Under the pieces are notes generated by a model, which had not been told where the DNA came from, did not search any database, and was given only the letters and a program-made list of their open reading frames with translations. A DNA stretch of 64,000 nucleotides from Dichotomocladium elegans (taxonomy: Eukaryota; Mucoromycota; Mucoromycetes; Mucorales; Lichtheimiaceae): assembly GCA_025716815.1 (NCBI GenBank), contig JAIXMN010000013.1, positions 1 through 64,000 on the forward strand, read 5' to 3'. Shown in pieces: positions 10,657 to 23,863 of this stretch (the first letter of the stretch is position 1; each line of letters opens with the position of its first letter). Position numbers and translations under genes: made by a program.

Positions 10657-11958
10657 TTAGGCGGTCATGACCGAGTTCTTGATACCCTTGGGGGTCGAAT
10701 CGTCGTTGAGGTGTTTGGAATTATAGCGTAGAGCTGACATGAGGTTAGAGGTACTTGATTCGGCGGCTGTGGCACCTGGAGCGGCTTGTATTATTTTTAC
10801 AGAATGTTTGATCTACATATGAAACAAACGGATTGAGCATCGTGAACTTTGGAGAAGGTGGCCCTGATTACATTGATTGGTGAATTCCTTGCGAAGGCGC
10901 CGTGGGAGTCAATGTGGTCGTATAGAATGATTGATACCACCATCACTTTGAGGCAAAAGGTCGATACGGCTGCTGTCGGTTGGGCTGACCTAGTGTTATT
11001 ATTAATATCGGGTACACCGCTTCACCATCCAGGCCCTACTTTTTCTTATTGACGGTGTGATAGCAAGTCGACCACAGCGCAGCAAGACAGTCGCTGACAC
11101 TCTTTTGTAAGCGGTTTTTGGTGACGTACTCGGTGATTGTATCAATAACGCGCTTGAGCATTGGTGTCGGGTAGGCGATGAAAAGGGACATGCGATTGGC
11201 CTGGTCATCCTCGACCATGGCACTCCGTAAGTCCGAAACAGACTCGTCTGCTGGTTTTGAATATCGGCCACGTTGCAGCATGCGCCGATAATATGAGAAA
11301 TCATTCTGCAACGTCGGGTTGCGCATCTGAGAGCCAAAATAAACAAGGTCATACATGTATCTATTATACATATATAAAGCGTCGTTATTATATTTACCTT
11401 AAGATAGTCAAACTCGAACACAAAGTCCAGAATGTCGGCAAACAGCCGTGTGAGCCCTTGGTGCTGCTCGAGATTCTTGTTTACATCACCTTTACATAGC
11501 ACGTTGAGCAGACGGGGGACATTTTCCTCTAAAGAACAATAAAAATCAGCAAGCTCGTGCTTCTTCCCCCATCCTTATAGTTCTTTTTTACCTAATTCGG
11601 AAGCATACTCGAAAAAATCCCGCAGCATGTCAACAGTCGGTAGCACAGCGTCCCATGCTTTATTTTCGTTTTCTGGCGTGGGAAATGCTATCGCGTCCCG
11701 TATCATCTCAGACGCAGGACGATAAGCCTGTAAAGACTTCAAAAGGTCGGGCATAGGCAGGACCAGCAACGACGAAAGGTGGTTGTAGAGGTCGGCTTCT
11801 TCGGCGGATGGCTTGGCGTCTATAAATGTATAGGCTTCGTCAGTATATCCACTCGTGAGTTTTTCTTCGCATTTCCTCTCACGTTCAATGTCAAAACCGA
11901 GATCAGGGACGATCGACTCGCCACCCCGCAGATTCAAGCTCGACAATAATTGACCCAT
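10657..11958 (-). CDS. CYRI: CYRI/FAM49 homologue (Rac1-interacting protein), 352 aa
   Basis: Exons 11958-11592, 11528-11398, 11326-11040, 10989-10872 and 10812-10657 join in frame to 352 codons. The protein aligns along its length with animal CYRI-A/B (FAM49, 323-324 aa). Shared blocks are QNDFSYYRRML, DDQANRMSLFIAYPTPMLK, ILYDHIDSHGAFA and SALRYNSKHLNDDSTPKGIK. It starts MGQLLSSL, so Gly2 could be myristoylated as in the animal protein. The adjacent arginines needed for Rac1 binding in human CYRI-B (R160/R161) match R180/R181 here. CYRI proteins bind active Rac1 and restrain the SCAR/WAVE-Arp2/3 actin pathway at the plasma membrane. The N-terminal region has a short extra segment compared with the human protein. 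This assignment is strong; a role for Rac control in this fungus is inferred. Confidence 0.93.
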
Positions 11959-14900
11959 AAGTATGCTATATACCCACTCATTAGCTTTCTGAATCTGATT
12001 GCAGCTTTATAAATCGAGACTTACCGGATTTTAAAGGATATCAAGAAAGCGTGTGTGTGTGTATGTTAATGCTTTTCGCGATTCGTAATTCGAGATGATT
12101 AAGGATTCAGGCGAAATCGTTTACTATTGTGTGTTCGATGGCGACGGAGTTATTATAGAGAAGATATATTAGAGTAAATGGCCGATGCTGTCCACACGGG
12201 TGTCAGTGCGCAATAGTGAATGGAGTAATAATAATAATAATAGCAGCAGTAGAAAGGTTGATGATGGAGCTGAGGAGATTACTCATATAGCAATCACGGA
12301 GTAGTCGACGCGAGATCTGAGGGAGAAGAGGGGGGCGATTGAAGGAAGAGGTACGGAGAATTGGGTAGCGGGACGAAAGAATGTGGATGAGTGAGCGAAA
12401 GGGCAAGAAAGAGTGAAGAAATCTTTACGGAGTGCAGGGGTTGGAAGAAAACGAAGATTTTGTACGCAAGTGTGTGAGCGAGAACTCGCTGTGGTGTCAC
12501 TTTGCCTTTTTCCTAGAAATGATTGCATTAGCCCAAGGTATCACGGGCTTTCAAGGACAGTAAGAGATCAGCCGTTATACTATTTTAATATTTAATTGAA
12601 CACAGCAAGTTTTGCGCAACCTGCGCGCGAAGCCCTTTTACCAGCAGCGATGGAGCCACAACATTAAAATAGAAGATGATTCTTTTTGCAGCCTTGAACT
12701 CTTTGTAGACTTATCAACTGCATTGTGGGGTCATATGTCCATGTTCTGCTACTCCTGTTGATCATCTTGCATAACTTTGGGGCTGTTGTACATATCTACT
12801 TCATGTACCGATATCGATCGACAAAAATAGATGCGGTACACTAATTGATACAAATTGCCAAGTGCGTGAGAGAAGACATAAGACCGAATGAAGGTTCGTC
12901 GATCCCATACGCATACACAGGCAATTCGATAGAACTGCGAATCTTCAAAAGGCAAATACGGAAATAGAAGCAGCTATGCATTTACTTCTATTTTCAATCA
13001 AGTTTGCGTCATGCGGTCATGGATATCATACCATCAATGTATAGTACTTTATTTGCGTTTCAATACAGCCAAATAAGAATGTTAGCAGAATGGCAAAAGA
13101 CCGCGCCTATTATTATGCTGTCACACAGTCGACTGTATTGCTTAAATGATACTCTCTGCCCCGGGCTACTCACTTTTAGGATGCCTTTCCCCCCCGTTCA
13201 TCGAATGCAAATTAACCCAAACATATTCCTTGTCGCATCTTAACACTGCGATAACAAGATCAGAAAGTTCGTTTGTGGGTTTGCGGTTGTCAGCATTTGA
13301 GCAAACTCGCATCAAGAAGTTCGGCGAGGGAAATACTGGGCTGAATTTGACCCCCTCTCCTTTAGATATTTGCAGAATTCATTGGCGTCATTGTTGGTCT
13401 CATTTTCTGCGAACACGTAAGCGCCGTCATACGCTACGAGGCTCGGTGATAACTCAGCGAGGACGAGCTGTGCATTTTGGTGGGAGGTTGCTGGAATCGG
13501 AGTTTATTCCTGGCCCTCCCCCCAACGCCTTCTTAATTTGGCGGATTGATCTCCATCTTCTCTCCCCACAGACCTAGCGGAGTTCGTTTTCATCGCTGCT
13601 AACCATTCCTTGCATGTTTCAAACAAAGTTGACAGCGCAGGGGATGTACCAAGCTCGGACACAGCGACTGTTGCTACCAATATAGCACGTGATATCATCC
13701 TTAAAAGGTAGCTACTGCACCTTCAGACCTCATAAGATCTTCTCCAGAGAAGTCGTTGAAGCGCAAAGAAATACTCCCCTCTCTGCTGACGATGATGCAT
13801 GTTGAGGCGCCCAGTGATTGCGATGCTTCTTTTGAGGAGTTTAATTGAGATGTCAGGATAGCGGTTGGCAGCAAGCAAACGTGATAGCCCAGGACTAGAA
13901 TGAACACTATGTATAGTTCAATTCGTTGCCCGAATCAACCTACAAGCGACACGCTTATACATTCAGCTTTGTATAGTCAGCGAATAGCTGGGAAAAGGGG
14001 CTTCTCTCGCCGAGTTCTCATGAACTCCCTGTGACCAGCAGTTCTCTCTTCCCCACCCTCGAGTGCCGATGGGTAGTTCTAACTTGCCCTAGGTACAGCA
14101 TACGCTTTGGCGTTGTGTTTCGACCTCGGCAATGTCTTAGAATCGGCTAATCATCGTCACGGTCGTCCTCGATTCTTTTTGAATATGCGGGCGTGCACCT
14201 GTTCTCTTTTGGGATCGAGGTTCCTCCTTGGCGGATTTTTGGACCATGTTCTAATTTCAGTGCACCTGCTGCACAACATTTTGCCCAAGACCCATCCGCC
14301 GAAGCATTACATCACATCCACTAACATAGCATTTTCTACGTATGACTGCCTGACATACCGACCTTTGCATGTTGTCTTCTCTCTTTTTCTCTGTATTTTT
14401 GGCTTGAATGAGCTTCATCATATCCAGAAATTCGTAATGATACACCGATTATGGGGAAGTTATATTACTTGATGCAGGGATATCAACATCCTCCTGCTGC
14501 AGACATACGCGAAAAAGCCAGCTCAAGATAGCGAAAAGAAAATTAGGAGGTTGTTCCGTATAAAGTCTGGGTTATGTGAAAATGACCATCGAAACAAGAC
14601 TAATATGGGAGTTGTGGGGTAGGTATGAAGAGATGGGAAGGCATATGCTATTGCTGGACAGCTGGGGGGAGGTTACAACATGTTGCACATCATTTTCTTT
14701 GGCCAAAAGATGATTTTCTTGTCCTTGTAAATCAAATACAGAGCATCCCCCCCAGATGGCTTCCTTTGGAGGCCTTTCCTTAGCTGGAGGGGCACTGCTG
14801 GCGGAAGGCGGGATGGCTCCATGAGCATCTTCGGGGGCTTCATGTTGAGTGTCTGTATTTTGGGGCACATTGATCTGAAGAATCTCCTCAGCGAGGCAAC

Positions 14901-17900
14901 GCCTGAGTACCCCGTTGTGGAGAGGAGAGGAGAGGGAATACATGGCGGCTGGCCTTCATGTGGCTATCCTGTTAGGGCCCTTTTCGGAGCCTCAGGTGAC
15001 GGGCTGATATCTTTTCATCTTTTAAGTGCTGCATGAGGTGGCCAAGAGGCCATCAAAAATGAATTAGGATCACCTCGGCCCAGCACGTACATATCTGTAG
15101 TGCATGGTATAGGGTTTCTATATGAAGTTTGCATTTTCAAACAAGGTGCTATTTAAGGCTGGAGATACAATATTTGCAAACTTAGAATACCATCTAACCT
15201 TTTGCGTCAAGGGACTTCTTGCAGGATATTCCTACTTGGACCAGGTCTTTCGACAATAACAAGGTTGTCTGGTTCATGGCATGTTGATTTTATTACATCT
15301 TCATCCATGGCTGGTTAACCATTTCACACCTTTCAAGCTTGCCATGGTAAGACCGCGACGACATGTCAACAAGGTTTTATTCTTCGTGCTTTGAAAATTA
15401 AGTCGCTTGTTGCTTCTTCAGGATCGTCAAATAGGCCACATAAAAACGGATCAATGAATCGTAATATTCAGCTCAGATTCTTTCACATCCTCTGCAGTAA
15501 TTTCTTAAGATTCCAAAAGTTCACAAGCACTTGAATGTGACTGATTGCTTCAACGTCGAGTTACTGTATAATGCTTATCATATTGGCTACCATTTCAATT
15601 TGCATCCGATACTAATTCAAGCCATAAATGAATTGACCGCCATAGCATGGTATCTATGACCCTCAATAGAAAGCTTCCATTTTCTTCTGAATATCGGCTG
15701 TTTATATCAAACTGCTGAGTAATTATGGTCCACAGGCAAAAAAAAAGACAAGTATCTTGGGTCCCAACTACTCCATCTCCAGATAGCGATTTTCAGTTTT
15801 CGTGCTCGGGTGTATTTTGTACATGAAAGGCAATAGCTGTCATCCACACGCTCCTGCGGCGATTATTGTCGTGATGATGACTGTTCTCAATCCTGATCAT
15901 TGTTCTGCTGGGTTGCACTGATTTTCCAAGTTGGAGCTAATCAGAAGAACCCGGTGGATCATATTGTGAAAAGCGAGAGCGGGGGATGGGCGTCCACGAG
16001 GACAACCAGCAAAGTTAATCGAATAGCACTGGGAATTCCTAGCTACTTAAATACGATGCAAATCTATTTCTTGCGTTGGAGAACATTTTATTATTAAGAT
16101 TGATTGATCATCCAGCAAAATGCCTTGTGTAAGTATACGACTGGGAAAGGAAGAATAAGTCTGAAGCGAGCTGCATTTGAAACATGATATTCGTGATTAA
16201 CTGCGTGTTTGAGAACAAGGCAGCGTTCGCATACTTAGTTGATTTAGGGTCTTTATGGAATGCTACAACATCGAAAGCTAGGACGGTCAATCAGCAGTGA
16301 TATCTCGAGAATCCTAACTTGTCGTCTGGCTTTTTCTGCTCAACCCCAGCGAATGAATTGAATCGCTTGATATAGGACCCATTATTAGTCGTTGGTATCT
16401 CTGTTCCACCCTCTGAAGCACAACCTGTTAAAAACTATATGCTTATCCAGTAACGTTGCGATTCATCTATGCTATCCGAAGCATATCATTTCATTTAGGA
16501 ATTAAAATGGGGAAAATAAATTGGTGTGCAGAAACATGAGGTGTTCGTGTTTGATGTTACGGGCATACCCTTAGAATGGAAAAGAAAGATCCAGGTTATT
16601 CTTCATACGATGTATCCTTTTCGTTACTTACTCTCAGCAAGGTGTCTCAGTGGAAAGTCACGTGCACAAATGAAAGTTTCTCGTTTAAAACTTAAAGATA
16701 ATGTCGTGTCCTGAATGATTTGTGTCGCGATATCAAAAGTAAAGTATTTTTAGTAGTGAAAGCCAGTCCGATAGCCGTTAGGTTTATACAGACGTACACT
16801 CGTATTACCAACCTTGGCTCTTTTCCCTGATAAAGTTCACTATCTTCCAGACTCACGACTTATTCACGTCTGTTTAGACCATCCACTGCAGATAGCATCC
16901 ATCATAAGACCTTTCAGTTCAATAGTACTTTTCGTGTTAATATCCTAGAAGCTATAGGTTCTGGCAAAGTCGACGTTTGTCTATTTTTTACAGAAATTAG
17001 AGGCGCATCTAAAGAGAACTCGAGGGACATGGTATAGTCTTCCCCTTCCCCCCCAAAAAAAAGGCAGAGGTGATGGAAACCCTCAGTCCTCCTTTATACG
17101 AGATGATTTCAGACACCAGAGACCAGCAGCTGACGCTTAATCCGTAAGGTGGAGGAATGGGGCATGTCATTCCCGGTCGAGCATATGCGTTTACAGCATT
17201 TCATATCAACAATCAAGGAGTTATAAATATTCACACAGAGGGGTAGAGAAAATAAAAAGAAATGGCATGAACCGTCCTCGATCCTCGGAAAGGAGTTGCT
17301 TCGGGATGAGAGTATGCCATGGTGAAGTGATCACGAAATGTGAGCGGATGGATGACCTTCTGTATCACTGGGCATCCCATGCTATTTCCGAGGAAAACCG
17401 AATCCAGGGCACGTCTATCCATTCTTGGAAACAATTAGAGTATTGAAGGACAAGCAGTGTAGAATTACATGAATTACCCATGCAAAACCACCATCTGTTG
17501 CGTCCGATTCTGTCTGCAGAGCGCCTCGGGATGCCATAAGGAAGAAATTGCGGTCAACAATGACATTGCACTTGCGGCCGCTTTGCATAAGAGCGGACAA
17601 GGGATTAGAGAAAAAAAAGGCGTGAAATTATACACCAGTATTTTAGTTGGTCTTTATCCGCATACTCCATCGAGTGTGATTATCAGGGCATTTTGAAAGA
17701 AAAAGCACTAGTATACCGAAAAGCAGATGGATCATATTCAACTATCTTTGCGGTGCATTCCCATGAGCTGTAATATTCATTCTTCTGGATCAATGCTCCT
17801 TTCTATCACCAGCTTGTCTCGGGAAAGTCGGCAACGCAGCTTTGCTTTTGCACATCCACCTTGGTGCCCTTGACCCTTTATGACTTTTGGTGTTATGTTA

Positions 17901-20490
17901 TTCGCAGGCTCCCAACACAATTTTCCAGAATAACTGCGACGGAGGAGCTTCCAGGCACTATCAACAATTACCAGACCAATCACGTCTGACTCATAATAAA
18001 ACAGGGATGTTCGAAGAAGCTGCTCCTTCCCTCAGAAGACTGAGTGCTGTATAAAAATTGAGACAGACTCGGTCACTGTAGGAAATTCGGTATTTTATAA
18101 TACTTTTTCTTCCATACAGTGAGTGTAAGTCAATATGTAGGCCGCCCTGTAATAGATGAGTTGATCGAGAGCGCAACGCAGCGATGATGGTCTGCATCTG
18201 ATAGAGCCATGGCGACTATAGCCTCTTCCATCGCAACATATGTGTTGGGCATGCAGCCTTGCGAATAGCTGAATTCGACTTTTATTTCCGCATGTCATGT
18301 TGTGTCACTTATCCAAATGACAATGCGCCGAACATCAGTGATAGCTATGAGCATTAAGATTCTTAGCCATTGTTGGTCCGTGTGAATGAGCGCTTCTACC
18401 GACTCTGTCGCCCGCAAATGATGTCACGATAGTAACATTTCCAGCAATGAAGATGAAAAAGGTGTGCAGACCATCCTTAACACTCTAGATAACTCCCCCA
18501 TTAAGTATAACTTTCAGAGCAATCCATCATTTTGGGGTTGTGTGAGAGCAGAGCAATATTACATCTCTCCTATGAAATGATTGCACCAAACACGTAGATC
18601 AGCGGGGGCTTTTCTTTGGCATTTTTATTCTTCTGTTGGAGCATTTGTAGGGAGATTACCAGACCGCATCGTCCCAGGATTGTAAGCGACACGCGTGGCA
18701 TAGTTGAATGTATCGATGGCTAATCACAGCACAAGAGGCTATCATGACAGGACCAAGGGATCGACATCTTTACCCGCTGAAGAAAAAATGTGTATGTGTG
18801 TATGTGTGTGTGTGTGTGTGTGGCGTGCAGATGAGTTTATTTCTTCATCAAATTGGGCTAAAAGTGCTTTCAGTATCTAGTCATTTTCTTCCGAAAAGTC
18901 AGCCGCATGGATACTGCTTGGACAAAGTAGTCATTTCTATAAGATATGAATTACTTCCTCTTAAATGCCCCTCCCATATACACACGCGCACTCTCTCAGA
19001 GCAGAAATGACTTGTATCTAGCAGTGGGAATACACATTTATCGCTGGATCTCAACAGGATTGTGCAGACGTGCCTCCGTGTTTATCCCTGGTAACCTGAG
19101 TGGATGATGACAAGATTGCCTGTCAGGTGGACATGCGTACCTGAACTGAACTGATGAAGCTGTCCTCTCGGAACAAAAATCTACGTAACCAGCTTTTCTT
19201 TATCTTGCCTGCCGCCCTCCGTAGAGTAGAAAGAACCAGGGGGTGCGAGGGAATTTGATGAGGAGTACGAGGGCAGGGTTGAAGAGCAAGGAGGGCCAGA
19301 TGATTTACGTTGATTTTGTGTTAGGGTAGGAGTTGAAAAGGGGTGTGGTTCGGCAATGGAAACGACACAAAGGAAGCAAAAGTGATGGAGAGGGAAAAAA
19401 GGATAGGGGGGGGAAATCGGTTCCACTGGGAAACAAAACATGTACACACACCATACACACAGGGCCATTTCGATTGGCCGACGACGCTCCTTTTTTCTAT
19501 GTAGACTTTGTCCCTTCCGACCGCACCGAAAGTGACAGGCCAAGGCGGAGAGAGAAGGAATGTGGTGTGTCAGTCGGGCGGGCGGCGATGATAGCGGCGA
19601 TAGTGGCGGCGTAAAAAAAGTTAAAATGCTGAACAAACAGACCTCCATCGAAAAAAAGGGGGAGGGGCGGGCGGGCTCAAGAAGAACAGGGATACAAAGA
19701 TCAAAGGGGTAACCGCCCTCATTACGCCCAAAGTCTCCGTTCCTCCTCTTTCACTTTCCCACTCTACGAATTAGAAGAAAAAACGCGGGAGAGGGGTTGG
19801 GGCGGGGGCATTTCGGAGAAACGGATGAGGGCTGGAGGATGAAGGAGGAGAGGCATACACACACATATTCACGAGAACACATTCAGAAACTGCGTTGCAC
19901 AGTGAAGAAGAAGAAAAGAAGCGATAATATCCAATTTAAACATATCCATCGGCTCTGTTTTGCTCTTCATATGCAGGTCCGTTCGTTCATCCAATGGTTT
20001 GATATACAAAAAAAAATGCACTTGCAAAAGAACAGAGGATGACACTTATTTACAGAGACATCTAAACATTACGGATCACAGGTTTTCTTGGTTTTCTCTG
20101 GCGCTTCACTGTTTACCTAGTGTCCTCAGCCCACATGTTTATGTTTTCGTTTGACCTCCTGAATTCATCCCTTAGGTGAGGCACTTTTTTTTTTTGCCAC
20201 CCGCTCGGCTCTCGTATTTTTTTGGGTGATTCACACAACATAAAGCGACGTTGATTTTCTGTTTTTTCTTATTTTTTTAATTCTTACGAACACTTCATAA
20301 CTCTGCTTTTCTCTCTTGCTATCGCCTTTATTATACGATCCTTTCAAATTTCTTTTGCAAGGTAGATAGAAAAGAAGCATGCTGTGTAAACCAGCTGGGA
20401 TGGGGGGTCGTTTGGTTACTAATGTTTCATTCATCGACCTATACCATTTTTTTTCCCCCTCAGCGACACCCAGAAAAAGGCTACATCATT
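11959..20490. other. 8.5 kb gene-poor region
   Basis: I recognise no gene here. Contents include AT-rich DNA, a (TAA)n/(CAG)n patch near 12226-12250, a TG repeat at about 18790-18823, and GA/G-rich stretches upstream of 20490 that probably belong to the promoter and leader of the APSES gene. Two minus-strand open frames (13907-13701 and 13698-13504) and one at 14943-14572 have protein-like composition but match nothing I know, so they are not called as genes. No LTR ends, terminal inverted repeats or RNA genes could be supported. Confidence 0.5.
18790..18823 (+). repeat. TG-rich microsatellite
   Basis: A TGTGTATGTGTG-type dinucleotide run about 34 bp long lies in non-coding DNA. Confidence 0.85.
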
Positions 20491-21514
20491 ATGAATAACA
20501 CCTACCCATCCTGTTACCCATCATCTCACCTCTATCACTACCATTGTCCACAGCAGCAGCAGCAGCAACAACAACAACAACCGCAACAAGAGCACCGGGA
20601 CCATTCGAGTTATTACCCCGGTGGCATGTGGACTTCATCGCCCCCGCTCAGCGCAATGCTCATGACCGCTTGTACTGATTCATACGCTCCACCGCCTGTA
20701 ATCGAGCGCCCCAAGCTGACAACGACGATCTGGGAGGATCAAAATACGATTTGCTACCAGATGGAAGTGCGCAACATCTGCGTGACACGCCGCGGAGGTA
20801 ATATATGGGTTCAGAGTGCAATGCTCTTTTTCGCTTTCCATGGCTCACATAGCAATAATCTCACGTAAGACAACGACATGATCAATGGCACAAAGCTCCT
20901 CAATGTCGTTGGCATGTCGCGTGGCAAACGTGATGGCATCCTCAAGAACGAAAAGGGTCGAGTGGTCGTCCGCGTCGGTGCCATGTACCTCAAGGGGGTC
21001 TGGATACCCTATGCCCAGGCGAAGATCCTTGCCGTCCGATACAAGGTTCTGGAACTTTTGGGTCCCCTCTTTGCCGAAGAACCGCAGAATTACGTTCTCA
21101 CAACCATGGGGCTTTCCAACGCGTCGATCTCGTCCGCATCGAGCACCCCAAAGTCTTCCGAGATGTCACTTGCGCTACCACCACCACCACCAGTAGCAGC
21201 AACAACGGCGGCAGGTCTTCCTCTTCATCTGCCGTCCGACAGCCATCAAGCGCAGCAGCAGACGTATGACTATTCAAATCTTAGCCACTGGGACTACCAT
21301 TCTTACGGGCTAGGGACAACAACAACATCACAATGTCCATTGATGTCACCACCACGTAAGAGCTCGTGCAGGCGAAAAAAAAAAGCATCCATTCTCACAT
21401 AGATTTCATCTAGTAATCAACATTGACATGTCCGACAAGCGACCATGGCCATACACACAGCAGACAGACGACTTCAATGACCATCTATTTGGTCATCCCC
21501 GCTATTTTGGATAG
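20491..21514 (+). CDS. APSES-domain transcription factor (StuA/Efg1-like), 297 aa
   Basis: Exons 20491-20797, 20870-21355 and 21414-21514 join in frame to 297 codons. The N-terminus is Tyr-rich with a poly-Gln run (CAG/CAA codons). The APSES DNA-binding domain follows, with [54 protein letters not shown] and [14 protein letters not shown]. These are hallmark blocks of StuA, Efg1 and Phd1, which control hyphal morphogenesis and sporulation. The C-terminus is low-complexity Pro/Ser/Gln-rich. Reading through the second intron would give a basic tail and stop at 21402. Splicing at GTAAGA (21356) to a short exon instead ends in RYFG, and I prefer this because the donor is strong and the frame is kept. 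No ankyrin repeats, so it is not of the Swi4/Mbp1 class. Nuclear. Confidence 0.93.
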
Positions 21515-22056
21515 TAGCATCCAGTCATCATAACCAATTGTAATTTCTCCCCTCTCTATCTTCTTTATACCCGACGCGTTCTCACAACAAACCCAAGAAG
21601 CCTTTCTCAATCTCTTTCTTCCTGTTTTAGTATATCCCACATACTCTTCTCATCAGCTCTACATAACCAATACTTAATCTATCATTGCATCTCTTTTACG
21701 TAACAGCATCTCTCTCCCTCATCTTCTGACACTCCGTACTACTTCTACCTATAATGCTAAAAAGAAAAGAAAGAAAGAAAAGCTCTTAGCGGATCGTACT
21801 ACCCTAGTTCAAAACGGTCTTGCTGTCCTCCTTTTCACTTGACAGGTCACACAATGTGAAGGTACAGCATCGCTGAATACCGTATTAGACGCGAATCATA
21901 TGGCTATGTGATGCCTCGTCTGTTTGTATAATGGATATCTTTTGATACGCACATATGCATGTAGAAATGTACAAAAGTAAACGTGTCATCTTGTTTTCCT
22001 CAGCCCGGCAAGATGGTCTAAAAGGAAATTTTTTGCTGCCCAGACATTGCACCACA
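21515..22056. other. Convergent 3' spacer between APSES and EAF genes
   Basis: About 540 bp of pyrimidine-rich, then mixed sequence with many AATAAA-like and TTTTAT motifs. It should contain the 3' ends of both convergent genes. No coding signal was seen. Confidence 0.6.
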
Positions 22057-23863
22057 TCAGCCATCCGAGTCACTTTCTGAGCTGGTAATTCCCCCATCCT
22101 CCTCTGCCTGCTCTGCATCATCTGCGCAATAAAGAAGGACGAGTCACTTGATGCGTAGCTTATGATGTATCCATTCCTCCTTACCGAACAGCGCACGTAG
22201 CGACATCGGCCCATTGCTCCGTCCCGTGGGCGTGTGACGAACCGCTGCCGCTGCTGCCGCTGCAACAGCCGCTGCAGGAGACGACGCTGTTCCATAGAGC
22301 GTGTTCTCAAAGGCCCGCGGCGTATTCGATACACCGTACGCCGGTGATGCCGGTGCGGATGGCTGCGCCGATGCGAGATCACGTGAGATATCCGCGGCCA
22401 AATCATCGATGTCATCATCGCTGCTGCTATTGCTATCTTCGCTGTCTGAATCGCTGCTGCTATTGCTATCTTCGCTGTCAGATCCGCTGCTGCTGCTGCC
22501 GCTGCTGCTGCCGCTGCTGCTGCTGCCACTTGATGACGAGCCGCTCGATGACTCATCGTCATCCTCATCGGACGACACCGATGTTTTCTTCCGCTTCTGC
22601 TGTTGTTGTTGCTGGCGCTGCTGCAGCATCCTGGGCGACAGTGTTTTGCCAGAATGTTCTCGACGTGGTGGGGGATCTTCCTTATCGAGCCGCAAAATTG
22701 GCTCGGATGCCATGGGTAATTTGTGTTTATGGCCTCTGACAACACTATCAGCACGAAGGGATGGTGTCATCGCTGCCGATGGTCGCTGTGGTGCAATCGG
22801 GGTTGCCGTCGCCAAGGGATGTACAACCACCTCTTCAAAAACGTCTGTATCCGATGACTCTTGTTGTTGCTTTTGCTCGTGCGCATGTTCGTCTTCGCCC
22901 TCGTCCTCGTCGTCATCATCGTCCATACCCACAAACACTTCATTCCATGCTTCATCCACCTCTTTTGAAAATAAATCCTGATCATCCACACTCGATCGTC
23001 GTTGATCCGATTGCGACTGATGCTGTGAATCTGCTACCGCCATGTTTGTAACTTCTGTTGCAGGTATCACTGGCTCCTTCCTATGACGCTTGCTACTGGC
23101 CGGCAAAGGCTCAGGCAGCGCCATCTGTGATGCCGTCAGTATTCGCTTTCGTCGTGATTTTTTGAGCGTGAATTTCATCGCCGGCCGCTCCAGAGTAAAT
23201 GTCTATCCATCATAGTTTTCTTTAGTTGAACCGCACTCCCATTTTACAAACAAAACCCGCCTGGCCAGCACGTCTCTTGCCCACTCCAACCGCTCTCTTA
23301 CTTGCGTTTCCTCATCAAAAATAAGCAGGCAATCCACTTCTTGGACTCCACTTGCTATCGCGTCATAGACGATTTCGGTACTATCGCTCGTACCCTATAA
23401 TTCACACAGAATACACGCATACGCGGTTTTTAGACCCGGTCAGTCTATGGGGTTACAAACCTACCTCAACTGGAGCCCATTCGGCAATGTATTGATCATT
23501 TTCAACTTTTTCGAGAGTTGCTTTTCTCTCAGCAAGATGTAAATCTATGTTTGATGTGACTGGACAGCGTTTCAACATGGCGAATCTGTGAGCACAGATG
23601 CACCCATACACACACACACACACACACACAGGGAGAGAGAGATAGGAGGAAAGAGGGGCGCAGGGACAGATGTGCATCATGCCAACATTCTTACACTTGT
23701 AGCTAAAGTACTGAGGGCCGTCGCTACTGTTACTACTACTGCCGGCACTTTTCCGATTTCGTTTTGACGATTCTCGAGACTTAAAGCTCTCGCCAAGTTT
23801 AATGGTATATGTGTTGGGTGAAAAAGGATTGGCAGTTTGGTTATAAACTGATGCCGCCTCCAT
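22057..23863 (-). CDS. EAF-domain protein (ELL-associated transcription elongation factor), 479 aa
   Basis: Exons 23863-23695, 23559-23465, 23394-23302, 23202-22185 and 22121-22057 join in frame. The N-terminal 130 residues form an EAF domain, with YTIKLGESFKSR at the start, YFSYKFTSNIDLHL in the middle, and DCLLIFDEETQTFTLERP at the end. This matches the human EAF1/2 pattern LGESF ... YDFKP ... LIINHDTGEYVLEKL. The rest is disordered: acidic runs, a Lys/Gln segment and a long Ser/Asp/Glu tract. The last 20 residues are acidic and Ser-rich, as in EAF transactivation tails. EAF proteins pair with ELL to stimulate RNA polymerase II elongation in the nucleus. The first ATG in frame with the domain (23863) was chosen. 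The minus-strand frame alone would hide the domain because its three introns fall within it. Confidence 0.85.

Noticed and set aside
19181..19648. 155-codon minus-strand frame
   Set aside because: Low-complexity Ser/Pro/Phe composition from a purine-rich upstream region; no recognisable domain and no splice context.
22301..22981. 226-codon plus-strand frame rich in Leu and Ser
   Set aside because: It is the complement of the serine/acidic repeat of the EAF gene.
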